A DNA stretch of 64,000 nt, from assembly GCF_905147365.1 (NCBI RefSeq), contig NC_056409.1, forward strand, positions 8,747,001 to 8,811,000, given 5' to 3'. Below are positions 10,925 to 22,775 of the stretch, one piece after another; within the stretch, counting starts at the first letter, position 1; each line of letters begins with the position of its first letter. The translations under genes and the position numbers were made by a program. The notes under the pieces were generated by a model. The model searched no databases. It was given only the letters and a program-made list of their open reading frames with translations, and was not told the DNA's origin. Origin of the DNA: Aricia agestis (taxonomy: Eukaryota > Arthropoda > Insecta > Lepidoptera > Lycaenidae).

Positions 10925-11445
10925 GTTGCCCGCGACTTCGTCCGCGTGGACCTTAGTTTATTATTGTTCCCGTACATCGATTGAATAATTAACGCGCAAA
11001 TTATAAAAGTATAAATTGTGTGGGAACTTCACATTTTTCCGGGAGAAAAAGCATTCCTTCAAGATTCAAATTAGTATATTCGGTCCATTTCATCAAAATA
11101 GATTAAATAGTTTAGGCGAAAATAATAAAAGTTTATTGCGCGGGAACCGTACGTTTTCCGGGACAAAAAGTATCCCTTGTCTTTTCCCGAGACTCAAAGT
11201 ATCTCCATGCCAAAATTCTTTAAAATCGATTGAATAGTTTACGCGCAAATCATAAAAGTTTACTTAACTTAAAAGGTTACCGCACAATATGTGCAGTAAC
11301 CGTATATTTTTCCGGGACAAAATGTATCCCATGTTTTTTTTTCGGGACTCAAAGTATCTCTATACCAAATTTCAGCAAAATCAGTTCAGCCGTTTACGCG
11401 CGATGTCGTGACCACGCGAAATATGGATTCATTTTTATATTATTT
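10925..11445 (-). mobile_element. Old Helitron-like element, minus orientation
   Basis: The plus-strand start 'ttgcccgcgacttcgtccgc' is the reverse complement of the GC-rich 3' end shared with the elements at 19371 and 21770; the terminal CTAG has eroded. The body contains three diverged copies of a 'ccgggacaaaa.gtatccc' unit near 11040, 11158 and 11313. The right boundary, near 'gaccacgcg', is approximate. Confidence 0.55.
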
Positions 11446-12749
11446 GATTTGATATAATTAAAATATCCATTAGTCACATTCGTTTTATATAATGTGTCCT
11501 GACACCAGTATCCGATCCTTTTAATGTCATAATGTATGGCATATTTTATCGATAAATTGGCTCTAAATTTTTTTTCTCTCTCAGGGTTGTAAACTGGCAG
11601 CCATTTTAATATTTTTTGTCGGGCTCTAACATAATAATATGACCAATTATATTATCCTTTGAACATACAAATTAAGGTCTCATTCAATAGCCCTTACAAA
11701 TGTTATAAATTTCGTAGAATAAAACATAGGAAAATCGAGTTTAAGGAAAAAGGTGTATTTTTTTATTAATGGCTTTTTGTAAAAAATCTAGTGCACTAAA
11801 CTGGTTCTTTTTATTTTAGGAAGATGGAGGAGGTTTTTATTTATTTAAAACTGCTAAACTATCTGACTTCATGATCATAACGATTTGTTTATAAACTCTT
11901 GTTCGGTTTGTGAAGTATTTGGTCAGGTTAATAAGGGAGCCCCAAAAAAATTACAAAATTTATATAAAAAAAAATTTTAGCTAATTTTTCGGTAAAATAT
12001 GCCATATATAATTAACAATAAAGGCTCGAACACTGGTGTAGGGACACATTGTATAATAAAATCATGCCTACTATTGAATCAAAGAGGCATTTTTGATCAC
12101 TCTTTATTATAATATAACTCTGCGTGCGGCTATGTTAGAGCTCAAAAGTAACTTGTTTTATAATATAATTCACTTTACAAATAAATTCCCTATATTGCAA
12201 CTTCTTAGTGGCCCAGAAAAAAAGGCTGCACCTTGATGATTTTGACCCCAGAAGCCCCAAACATCCTTCATCAAAATTTTTATTTAATTTAAGTTTAATC
12301 ATAATTAAAGTGCAGTAGTAAGTACGGCCGTTAGTCACATAGTCACATATACTCATATTATTATTGAAATACGCGACTGTAGCCTATAGGTATGATTTCC
12401 AAGGCGGTAACGTGAGTTTTGTAGCTCGCGTTTCGTACCGTCATTTACCGAGAGATAAACTCTGAAGAATTTCCAGAGCTCGCCGTTTAAACAGCCAAAA
12501 CAGGGAAGTAGATGTTTTTTCTCTGTTGGAAAACGATTACCTTTGTTTCGAAATGAAGCGTAGCAGCTGAGATTTTCAAATGTTTTACAGACTGACGCGT
12601 AGTCTTTTATTCCTTATTCATACTATTCCTTCGTTATTCTAATGCATCTCATCGCTGTACGCGTTGTCTACAGGATTTTTGAGCTTCGTTCTAAGCTCTG
12701 CAGTCTGAATCGTTGTGGTTTCGATGTCTACGTTGTAACTAAACAATTT
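11446..12749. other. AT-rich stretch without recognisable genes
   Basis: No coding frame with a domain, no RNA gene and no clear repeat end. Short frames at 12135-12356 and 12639-12824 are unrecognised. Confidence 0.45.
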
Positions 12750-12925
12750 GTAACTAAGTTTAGTTAGGACAACGAAGGCTGAACACCTAATGTCTGACAA
12801 GAAAGACGAGAATATAACATGCATCGGATGTGATGGGCATTCTCTCGCATGTCATTGAAACTTGAAAGTACAATGCTCAATGCTCATGTATGATGAGCTC
12901 ACTTTTGGGCACTACAAAATAGAAA
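12750..12925 (+). mobile_element. Diverged fragment of SINE family B
   Basis: 'gttaggacaacgaaggctga', 'acaccta.tgtctgacaag' and 'gggcactacaaaat' match, in the same order, the body of the better preserved SINE at 27267-27607. The tRNA head is missing or unrecognisable. Old truncated copy. Confidence 0.6.
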
Positions 12926-14455
12926 ATTATATAGTTTCAGGAAGCCTTTACGGAAGGGTTTACTCGGTATTCTTCACTTGTTAAGCGACAGAACGTATCA
13001 AATACATTTGTCATAGAAAAATTCCAATGAAAATGCAATAAGACGTCATTGCAATCGCAACCGGTGGAAGCGCTCCGTCTTAGCCAAGATTAAACCTTCT
13101 CACGTAACGATATTGCTTGTTCCATCGCCTTCAGCTGTGCCCGTGTCTTCTGCAATAAGCATACCAGACATGACAACTAGCTCCGGTAATTTGAATCGAG
13201 AAGCTACGAGATCTAATTCTAAATTACTACTATCACCGTTTAAAGAGATCTTTTTGCTGCAGAGGGTTCTATATTATATTATTATGTATTTAAATGTTCT
13301 ATCAGATATTTGAATTTTGTAATTTATAAATGGGATGCAATAATTATAATCACTGTTGAATAAAAATAAAATGTTTTTATATTGAAACAATTAACAATTT
13401 CATGCAGTCTTCTTATATGATTTGTATCCATATTTGATATTTTATCATTCTCTAAAAGGATCATCGCTTTGAATTTTCTAAAGCTTGGATCGTGTACCTA
13501 CATCGGTTTATCAATTTTAACTAATTATAAATTTATAATCATTTAATAAGCAGTCCGCTAACTGAGGGAGAGGATTTTCTGCCCTGAAATTGTTAATCTC
13601 GAATATAAAGTTAAGTAGGAATACCTAACGAAGACGTGCTTAAATAGAATTTTAAATCAGACATTTTAGCGTAATGTGAAAGTCCTTTTACGATAACGCA
13701 GAATGTGTATACAAAATTTACCAGGAGCATATTTAAAAGGCGATTTAGAAAAAATACGTAAAAATGATAAAATACTTTTTCGCATTAAAAGTTTTTACAA
13801 GTCAAGTCTGTGCTATTCGTTGTAACTTTTATAAAGTCGCTTAGAATACCGTATAATACGAGGCCCCCGAAGATTTGAGCTGTACAATTTTATTAAGATA
13901 CATACGCAGAAGTTTATGTGCTGACTCGGGATTTCGCATTCAGATGGAAACGAAGTCATAAAAATAATAGCTGTACACTGTACGGTATTAAAATGGTTGT
14001 AAAATAAACTCTTACTAGAGAAAGCTTATTCATTAGAATAATGATTTAAAAGTGTTTTTATAATACAAAATATATCATTCTGATATATTAATGGGTATGT
14101 TATTCGAATATTCGAATACTCGATTTTATTCGAATATTCGACGATTTTATTATTCGAATATTCGCCAAATTATTTTTCGAATAATTCGAATAGTAAAAAT
14201 AATGTTTATTTAGTTTAAAATGCTATCAAACATAAAATTAACATGGAATAAGAAGAAAATTAAGTTTATTTCAGAAAAATAATATTAATTATGAATATTC
14301 TACATGTTTAATGATAATATAAATCTGTTTTTTAGGCAAAATAACGATTTTGCCTAAAGACATGAAAATGAAGATATTATAAACTCCTTTCAGTCATGGC
14401 TTTCATTATCGTCAGTAATGTTCGCTCACGATCTGTATCCATTGACTTCTTTCAA
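12926..14455. other. AT-rich stretch; unrecognised open frame and TTCGAA-rich patch
   Basis: A 66-codon frame (13113-13313) is Ser-rich and then contains 'SKLLLSPFKEIF'; it is unrecognised and could be a transposon relic. 14100-14200 is a cluster of palindromic TTCGAATATTCGAA-like repeats. Otherwise nothing. Confidence 0.4.
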
Positions 14456-14514
14456 GCATAATCACATGAGAAAAGTAAAAGGTAGCACCTTTTACTTTTC
14501 TCATGTGATTATGC
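14456..14514. repeat. Perfect 28-bp hairpin with 3-nt loop
   Basis: The arms at 14456-14483 and 14487-14514 are exactly complementary, separated by 'agc'. The flanks are not complementary. Perfect arms imply a recent origin or conversion; such structures are cruciform-prone. Confidence 0.9.
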
Positions 14515-14616
14515 ACAGTCGAAAACGGTTTCCACTTTACAACCTTTCTTTTATTGCCCAGCTGTAAACTTAAAATATACATTTTTAAAGTGTTTAACGA
14601 TAAAAATTAACTATGT

Positions 14617-15030
14617 CATCTATATTATATTAATACGTGAACCAAAAACTTTGTACTTATCCCTTTTGACGAAAAATGGGGAAACGTAGGCGAATGAAAT
14701 TTTGCACAGTTATAGTTTTTTATGGTGAAGGAGTGCATTGAGCTACTATTATTTTGAAATTATGCTTTTATCATACATTTTTTTAACAAATAAAACATTA
14801 CACACACTACAACACACACACACACACATGAGAAATGACAGATTTTTGAGTGACAAGCCTATCCATTACGAGCTCTTTTATTTATGGTTGAAGTCTGTTG
14901 ACAAGAAGATGACAAATTGAAAATAGATTATATTTTTTTTATTGAATCTTAGATACTATTAGACAAAGCTTACACGGCCAGTCTGAGATCAGCTGAGTCC
15001 CAGAGACAAGAGTTGAAAAAAAAAATGATA
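14617..15030 (+). repeat. Interspersed repeat R1, copy 2
   Basis: Collinear with 7649-8032, including 'gaaattttgcacagttatag', 'catgagaaatgacagatttt' and the A-run after 'caagagttg'. It carries a short (CA)n expansion at 14805-14826. This copy is uninterrupted at the site where the third copy is disrupted. Confidence 0.82.
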
Positions 15031-15121
15031 CAGTCAGTCTAAACGACTCAAGTGATTTTTATGAAATTTGCCATAGAGTTAGCTAACACCCTGGATTAAG
15101 GTGACGCTGCGTTGAAGTAAA

Positions 15122-15640
15122 AAAACCGGCCAAGTGCGAGTTGGACTCGCCCATGAAGGGTTCCGCAGCAGCAATAAGGTTTATTTTTATGAAATTCAAA
15201 GGTTTTTGATTTATTTTTATATCTCAGTTAATTAAATGAGAGCTAATTTAAGATTTACTATCTATACTATCATGTCCCTACTTTTGATGCTAGAGGGGGG
15301 GGGGGGGAGGGTACACACAGTTCTTGCAAACTATTTAGGTTAGAAATAAATGATATGAAAAACCTCAATATGATTTTTATTTTTGAAGACCTGTCCATAG
15401 ATACCCCACAAGCATAGGTTAGATGAAAAAAAAATGTTTTGTTTCAGTTGTACGTCTATGGGAACCCCTAAAATTTTTAAAAAAATTTCCATTTTTGTAT
15501 CAAAATCTTAATGCGGTTCACAGACTACATCTACTTATCAAGTTTTAATAGTATTGCTCTTATACTTTCGGAGAAAAGTGGCTGTGACATACGGACGCAT
15601 TAATTATTTGTTTGGTCAAAATGGTTTTAAATTTTAATAA
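15122..15640 (+). repeat. Relative of the 'ggccaagtgcgagt' repeat with a different body
   Basis: Starts 'ccggccaagtgcgagttgga', as in the copies at 36437, 40719 and 45788. The interior ('tgaagacctgtccatagata', 'gtggctgtgacatacggacg') is unrelated to theirs. It holds a G-run at 15295-15308. The right boundary is approximate. Class uncertain. Confidence 0.6.
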
Positions 15641-16085
15641 TTAATAAAAGAAAAATTATGGTGGGTAGAGTAATTAAATATCGAAATAATAAAGTTGTAT
15701 GTACGAAAAAAAAATATTTAATAATATTCATCGCGTTAATTATGTATCATCATTCATCAGGCTACTAATTATTAGTAACAAGTATTTACCAGTAATTTAT
15801 TTTTAATTAAAAATTTTACCTATGCAATTAAACTAATATAATATTATTTTATGACATGACACTAAATCATATTCAGGTTGTCTCCGGAAGATCTTAAGGC
15901 AAGAATAATAATAATAAAATGAGTCCCTCCCTAGTCTATAATTATTAAAATACGTAAAATAAAATTCTATAACATAGGCAAATAACATATTTTAAGTCAA
16001 TAACTAACTCTACTAAAAAGAAAATACTTTCAGCATACTTAAATAAAAAAAATTCCAAAAAAATCTCCCGAATAATCCTATTCTC
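15641..16085. other. AT-rich spacer
   Basis: Nothing recognised. If the donor at 16092 is real, this is the start of an intron on the minus strand. Confidence 0.4.
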
Positions 16086-16091
16086 ACTTAC

Positions 16092-16330
16092 CATGTAAAG
16101 GAACCGAAGATTCCTTGGACCTTATCTAGCACATCACAACATTCCGTTCAGTTCATCCATAGTTCACAAGCACGAAACATCACTAGTCGGAATCGCGGTG
16201 GTGTCGCACGCTCGAGCGGCGCGGCGGTCTGGGGCCTTGTGGCCGCGCCGTGGCCCCGCGCCTCCCCGGCTCATGGTCGAGGGACCAGGGACCACGCGTG
16301 TACTGCGCAATGCATAAATTGCAACAAATA
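16092..16330 (-). other. Candidate non-coding first exon with CpG-rich promoter
   Basis: Read on the minus strand, a CpG-dense block (16195-16300, e.g. 'ggggccacggcgcggccac') is followed by about 100 bp ending ACATG|GTAAGTGAG, a consensus splice donor with the exon's last base at 16092. The exon has stops in all plausible frames except that its final three bases are ATG, so it would be 5' UTR, possibly with a start codon at the junction. The CpG spike in an AT-rich window resembles an insect promoter or 5' UTR. No acceptor, coding exon or transcript evidence is visible, and the start at about 16330 is a guess. It could be a protein gene's leader, a lncRNA or chance. Confidence 0.35.
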
Positions 16331-16339
16331 TCTCAACAA

Positions 16340-17384
16340 TGCCACCGTTCCACCACCCCTTTCGCGGTTTCACGGACCCAAACGGTATTTTTGCTTAGAT
16401 TCGTGGTTTTAAACTTTCGCCATGAAAAGCGAAATGTTTCGTATTATGTGATTAATAATGGAAAAATTAATAATACTATAGCTACAAGTTGTTTTCGTCA
16501 ATTAAATAGGGATTAATCAGAGGCTTCAGGCGACGGAAAACATGTAGGTACGTATTGAAAAAAAATTGCAATGGACTTAAAATTTAGTCTTGAAAAAAAG
16601 TTTGCGAATCTCAAACCTATCCGAAAAGTACATGATTGATATTATAATATTATTTAAATAATCATAATATTATTCTACGCGTAGCTTTGACGTCTACGGT
16701 TATCTACGGACTACGACGGCTCCGAAGCTACATAGTAGTTAGTACATATTATTATTATATACGGTCTCAATTATTAGGAAGGTTACTAATTACCTACCAC
16801 TCTGGCGTAGCCTATACATACCCATTATAATATTTTTACATCAATGATTTACACTTTCTATAATTAATTATTAATTGCCCTGGATTTTACGATAAGTGAA
16901 CGTAGATGTAGTACGTTTTACTGTTTCATTTGCGTGATATTTTTTAACTATTAACCGTAAAAAGGTTACGTCCTGAAGAGCCACAAAGAACGCGGTGGCA
17001 ATTAGTTTGTGGGCTGAATATGCTAATAATAACTAATAAGCAACGGCCAACGATCTGTCAACCCAAGATTTGTGGTTCCGACCCTATTGTCATTATGATT
17101 TGAGCGTGGGCAATGGACTTGGGTCAAATTTAAGAGTTTTTATAGTAATTAAACCTTTAGTAATCGTGGGGTATTTTTTTTTTCTATTCAAAGTTCATTT
17201 AATTACTTTTAAGTATTCTTAGGATAGCGCACATTTTGAAGGGTATTGAACTCGTAGAGGTGAAAAGTCAATCGTTTGAGCTGTACAGACCTATGGGGTA
17301 AGTTTATAAAATTATACCCCATAGTGTTAGATATGTAACAAAAACTCACAATGTTACTTGAGGGTTAATAAAATATATCCAATA
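16340..17384. other. Unique spacer
   Basis: No gene or repeat recognised. If the candidate exon is real, this is upstream DNA of that gene. Confidence 0.4.
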
Positions 17385-17390
17385 TCCATA

Positions 17391-17599
17391 TCCATAAATG
17401 TGAAAGCGTCTGTCTGTCTGCCTGTTACCTCTTCACGCCCAAATCGCTGAACAGATTTTGCTGAAATTTGGTATGGATATATTTTGAGTCCTGGGAAAGG
17501 ACATAAAATACTTTTCCCTAATCCCGAAAAAATATATTATGGTTCTTACGCGGTATATTATACGAAATTTGGCACCACAGAGTTGCAGGCGTCATCTAG
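17391..17599 (+). mobile_element. Helitron-like element family H-a, copy 2
   Basis: Starts at TC ('tccataaatgtgaaagcg'), carries (TCTG)n and ends 'gttgcaggcgtcatCTAG|T'. Collinear with 8887-9086 and 59395-59600. The start could instead be 17385. Its 3' end is three bases from the next Helitron. Confidence 0.72.
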
Positions 17600-17602
17600 T
17601 AA

Positions 17603-17857
17603 TCTATCTATATTTACCTATATATATATAAAACTCAAAGGTGACTGACTGATTGACATAGTGATCTATCAACGCACAGCCCATGGAAAACACTGGACGG
17701 ATCGGGCTGAAATTTGGCATGCATGTAGATGTTATAACGTAGGCATCCGCTAAGAAAGGATTTTGATAAATTCCAACCCCAAGAGGTTCAAATAGGGGAT
17801 GAAAGTTTGTATATAATAAAACTTCTTAACGCGAGCGAAGCCGCGGGCAAAAGCTCG
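17603..17857 (+). mobile_element. Helitron-like element family H-b, copy 1
   Basis: Starts A|TC, with 'tataaaactcaaaggtgact' inside, then 'gatctatcaacgcacagccc' and 'tcgggctgaaatttggcatg'. Ends 'gcgaagccgcgggcaaaagCTCG|T', where CTCG replaces CTAG. The second copy is at 33275-33504. It sits head-to-tail behind the H-a element. Confidence 0.7.
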
Positions 17858-19370
17858 TATTATATATACCTACTTTAAAAAAAATCTCCATAGTATAATA
17901 TATAGCGATTACCTTGTGTTTCTATAGTTTCGCCGGCTTATCAACTAAAACTCACATTTATCTAATTAATTTAGCTGTCAATAGATTTCGTGGTAATAGC
18001 AACCTGGTTTTAAAGTTTTCATTTTCTTATAATTATCACGTTTTAGTGCCTCATTAGGTTAATAAATAAATATAGGCTAAAAGGTACTTCCTACTCTACT
18101 TGCATCTTTACAAAATCTTTGTTAATTTATTTCATACACCTCAATACTTTCAACACATCTGAAACTTCAACAATGATTAACTCGTAAAGAAGCAAATCAC
18201 ACCTGAGACGCGACTGAAGGTTTGAAGAACCTTATTTAGATTTGAAAATTCTACGAATGAAATTACTATCTATAAAGGTAGCTAAATAATAATTATTTTT
18301 ATAGGTTCAACTTCCTTTTCACATAGTTTTTTTTCCCGTAGAAGCGTACATTTTCTGGGACAAAATCTATTATAAGCCTATTATAAGTAATTAGATATTA
18401 TTATATAGTAATTATATATTATCTATCCCGATATCTTCGGTCAAAATTGGTTATGATGTAGAAGCGTAAAAACGGATAAACTTTTACGTTTATAATATTG
18501 ATTTTTATTATTGAGTTTAAAAAGTAGATTTTTAAATAACATTCCATATGCTTACCTACATTTAAAATTAAAAACATTGACAAGTTTTCGTGAAAAAAGC
18601 TTTTCATTAAAATGCAAAGTTTCATAAAATTAATGTCACAAGTAAGTATGTTACTAAATAGTGAGACCAAAATGTGGTACTTCGTAATTATGAACTTTAA
18701 TATTAGTCTAATTTGTTATCACACTCCTCTTATTAAGATTGAAACTTTTTATTTATTCCGAGAAACATTGGGGGAGTTTAAGAGGTCTAATTATTCCTAA
18801 AGAGGAGAGGCGACAGAATAATGAGGATGGATTTAAAAAACTGAAAAAAACGTGAGAATCATTTTAATTAGAAAGTGTAATAAAGTATGAGGTTAAAAGG
18901 CTTTCCAGGAATGGTCAGGCTCAGACTTTTTGTAGTATAAAACAGTGACTTTTTCATCAATGTCAATTTTTCCAATATTAAACAAAACTTTTTTCCTCTT
19001 TTCATGATTTGCATTACAAAAAACACCTAAATTTTATAAGTGAGAAGAACGTCTGTCCGGGTCAATTAGTATATTTTATAAGCTATAATGAGGGATGATA
19101 GAAAAGAGAAAATTAAGGTGCTAAGTTAAGCGTGGACGTTTTATAAATGCAAGCGGGAGACGCCGCAGCTGGTGTTAAGTAGCTTACGATCATAAACATT
19201 TGCATAATTATTAACTCCGAGTAAAAGGTTAAAACTTGAAAAACTTAAAAAAAGGTTTCGTCTTTTTTAATTAATAAGCGCAAATACAATTTTTAGACAT
19301 TTTTCGCTGTAAGTGTCTGGAGAAAAACTCTGCAAGCGCGAAAGAAAATTATATTTATTAATATTTTAAA
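17858..19370. other. AT-rich stretch without recognisable features
   Basis: Short frames at 18419-18670 and 18612-18800 are AT-driven and unrecognised. No repeat family or RNA gene seen. Confidence 0.45.
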
Positions 19371-19741
19371 CTAGCTGCTGCCTGCGACTTCGTCCGCGTT
19401 AGCAAAATGTGATAACAAAGATAATAAAAAAGATTAAAAAAAAACCTTGGTTCATTTAAAAAAAAAGTTAAATAATCCTCCTCCTTTTCGGAAGTCGGTT
19501 AAAAAGTAGCCTAAGTTATTCCTTACTACATCAGCTATATGCCTAAAAAAGTCCCGTCAAAATCGCTCCAGCCATTTCAGAGAATAGCCGGAACAAACAG
19601 ACACACAGACATGCAGACAAAAATTGTAAAAAATGTTGTTTTGGTGTCTATACCCTATATACATTCATATGCATTTAGTAAAAAACGGTCCTTTCAATAT
19701 TACAAACAGACATTCCAATTTTATTTATATGTATATATAGA
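19371..19741 (-). mobile_element. Helitron-like element family H-c, copy 1
   Basis: Minus orientation: it ends at plus 19371 with CTAG, next to 'ctgctgcctgcgacttcgtc' on the plus strand. The 5' end is TC at 19740-19741. Collinear with 21770-22142, with 'cttttcggaagtcggttaaa' and 'gccggaacaaacagac' as landmarks. Non-autonomous. Confidence 0.75.
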
Positions 19742-19759
19742 TGTATAGATGTATAATAA

Positions 19760-20576
19760 TTAATAACCTCAGAAGTCCACGCATACTTGATTATATCGGA
19801 ATCACACCCCGAGGTAAAATCTGGCGCCCGCCGGATGAAACCGGAATAATAAAATTTTCTATTACCCACATTTACAGTATCTCGTTACGCTTTACTTACT
19901 ATACAAATCAACAATGCGACAGGTTTTATATTTACTGCTGATATAAAATACTGAATACTTAATATTTGGGTTTTATTATCGTCTTTACTGCGAACGACGG
20001 AAAGTTTATTTTGCTATAGACGTGTGGATTTATAAAGTCCATTTAACATAAAATCTGCGTAGATGTATCATACAGATTTCTATCTTAATGTTCCGTTATA
20101 AGAACTTCGTATATTATCAAGTCGTCGGTATTATTATTTATCACTTATAATATAAGGCTTAGTATTTAATTAATTAAATATTATTTATTAATAATTACTA
20201 TTTTTAATTATCTTAATATAATGCTACTACTGTATCGTATTTGGTTAAAAATCCAAAGTAGCGAGAAAGTAAATAAGTGTTCTGAACTAGTTCGGATTCG
20301 AGTCTCCAAAATCATCTTGTCATATTACAGAACACATGCTAGAGTAACAATAGTTTGCAACTGTGGAGCTAATTATAATCCAGTCCTGTTTCCTTTACGA
20401 ATCACTATAACGGTCACATCAAAGAGCTAATTTCGTCCAGCCCGATTGAAATGTTTTGGGTCAATCACATACGTGGGCTACATCTGTTACGAAAACGTTA
20501 CGTTCTGTTATTTTTGTCTAGTTTTCATAACAAATATTATGATTTATTTGTCAATTTGATCTCGACTCAGCAAAGA
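19760..20576. other. AT-rich spacer
   Basis: A 69-codon frame at 20221-20430 is unrecognised. No other structure. Confidence 0.4.
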
Positions 20577-20642
20577 GTATGAAAACGTTCATCGAATTCA
20601 TGAAGAAGTCATTCTTCATCAATTCGATAAACGTTTTGATAC
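20577..20642. repeat. 66-nt hairpin with three symmetric mismatches
   Basis: Arms 20577-20607 and 20612-20642 pair over 31 positions with three mismatches spaced about 9 bp apart and a 4-nt loop 'gtca'. The arm length resembles a pre-miRNA stem, but the loop is short for Drosha/Dicer processing. It could be a MITE relic. Confidence 0.75.
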
Positions 20643-21769
20643 ATTATTTTCTTAAATGATTCGCTAAATTCTAGTAAGGAAAGAGAGAGAATATTAGATA
20701 TTGTCATTTTGCGCAATACCGGTAGCCGCATCACGTATCTTGCGAGAGCAATGCGATAGCAATTTTGGCGCGATAATTGCTCCAAAATCGCAATTTTGTA
20801 TCCAGCCAAAACAATACGATTGCAATCGATCGCTAAACATGATACCATTGTTTTTATACCTAGCAATCGCTCGCGCTATTGTTCGTGCTAGTGGATTGTT
20901 GATCTCTATTTTTACGTGATAGCCCTGCGGTTCTGAACTCTTTATATCGAGTATTCAGAATATATAAAGCGCATTTATTCAAGCCTGACCTGCCCGACAC
21001 TTAATTTCAATGCCGTGGCATAAAACAATTACAACTCGTAATATTTTACTCAAACAACAGTTACTAAAATACATTGAAAAGCTGCAAACGATAAAAGTAA
21101 ACATTTTTAAATAATACATTTCGGACAATTATAATTTTGAGTGCCGCATAAATTTTTTTATCGCTTGTTTCGACCAGAAAAAGGTTGAAATGGATATAAT
21201 TCATAAAACGAAAGGTCGTACATAAAAACATAACAATCAAAACAGAATTGGCGTTTTGCCAGTCGTAAAAATAACTTTGAAACACGACTTGACCGGACGG
21301 AAATATGTTTAATGGGCAAAAGTAAGTAGGTCGTCCTCAACATCGCGTGATAATTGATGTGTATCATGTACTAGAACATAAAAACCATAATATTATGTCG
21401 ACTAACACCTACACTTATTCACTTAGTTGTCACTATAGATTATTTTGTTTATTTATTTTTACACTATTTTGCACACAAAACCGTTAAAAAGTAACATATT
21501 AGAGAAAAGACGACACAACAGGTAGGTACTTCTTATCTCTGAAAGAAATTCCTTCCAGCAGTCGTAAGTAGAGACATTTTAACAGAAACATCAGATGGGG
21601 CGTGCACACTACAGATAATTAATTATTAATACTGATGAACAATTTAAATTACGACATTAAAATACAATAATTATATTATTAAAAATATTATGCTATAGGT
21701 ACATATTTGATATTATACTGCAATACTTAAAATAATTTATTACTATACTAAAATTTATTTTATACAATA
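20643..21769. other. Spacer with an internally repetitive CG-containing patch
   Basis: 20735-20840 repeats 'gcgatagcaattttg'-like and 'caaaatcgcaatttt' words in both orientations; minus-strand frames across it are unrecognised. The remainder is unremarkable. Confidence 0.4.
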
Positions 21770-22142
21770 CTAGCTGTTGCCCGCGACTTCGTCCGCGTCA
21801 GCAAATTGTGATAACAAAGATAATAAAAAAGAGAAAAAAATCCCCTTTTTAAGGTTCCTTTATAAAAAAAGTGAAATATATACTCCTCCTTTTCGGAAGT
21901 CGGTTAAAAAGTAGCCTAAGTTATTGCTTACTACATCAGCTATGTGCCTTAAAAAGTCTCGACGAAATCGCTCCAGCCATTTCAGAGATTAGCCGGAACA
22001 AACAGACAGACATACAGACAGACAAAAATTGTAAAGATTGCTATTTGGGTATATGTACCCTATATACATTCATATGCATTTAGTAAAAAACGGTTCTTTC
22101 AATATTACAAATATACACTCCAATTTTGTTTATATGTATAGA
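21770..22142 (-). mobile_element. Helitron-like element family H-c, copy 2
   Basis: Ends at plus 21770 ('CTAGctgttgcccgcgactt' on the plus strand, following an A). Starts at TC opposite 22141-22142. Closely collinear with 19371-19741 in the same orientation, 2.4 kb away. The 70-codon frame inside is not a gene. Confidence 0.78.
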
Positions 22143-22429
22143 TTTATAGATTAGTACAATATCAATATATATATATACAAATTATTATAAATATTCAAAC
22201 ATTATCTATACATATAGTAAAATCGTAGAAAAGTCAATTCTGTACATTGAATACCTACTTTAAAAATTGTTTAATATTACGCGTATGGGTTTACAACTTT
22301 TTGAGGGCTGAAAAATGCACTTATTTAAATATCATCCACAATATTATGTGCATTTTTTTAAACTTCTGTGGAAGCATTTGAAAATACAGTTGCACATGTT
22401 TGAAACATCTTTGACCCGGAGAGCTTCAT

Positions 22430-22612
22430 GAAAGTGTGTCCCCACGTGGTCCCCACCGGCCACCGCTAAATGGGGCTTAATTGATTGCAGAGAAGTTTCC
22501 CCGCGCGCGCCATCCGCCGCGCCGCCATGTTGCCAGAGATAGAATCCACTTACCTATGCAACACTAACTCGGATTTACTGCCCTACTGTGAATACACCAA
22601 CGCAAAATGACC
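22430..22612. promoter_or_regulatory. GC-rich block with minus-strand splice donor and plus-strand short ORF
   Basis: 22440-22545 is markedly GC/CpG-rich ('ccccgcgcgcgccatccgcc') in an AT-rich setting. On the minus strand TGCATAG|GTAAGTGG gives a consensus donor with its last exon base at 22554. On the plus strand 'gccgccATG' opens a 27-codon frame (22527-22610), and 'ttgattgcag' precedes the block like an acceptor. GCCATGTTG also resembles a YY1/Pho-type site. These readings compete; it could be a promoter, an exon, a regulatory element or chance. Confidence 0.3.
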
Positions 22613-22775
22613 ACTAACTACTGACATATTACAAATACCTATCATGTCGGTACTGCAAACCGTACAATGTACATTTCTCCAAGATAAAAAGTATCATAAT
22701 CATAATGCGCGAGCGAAAACTTTGACGAAAAATGCGGAAACGTAGGTGAACGAAATTTTGCACAGTTATAGTTAA

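Noticed and set aside
15295..15308. Poly(G) run as a regulatory signal
   Set aside because: Simple homopolymer inside a repeat; a similar run occurs at 51928-51936.
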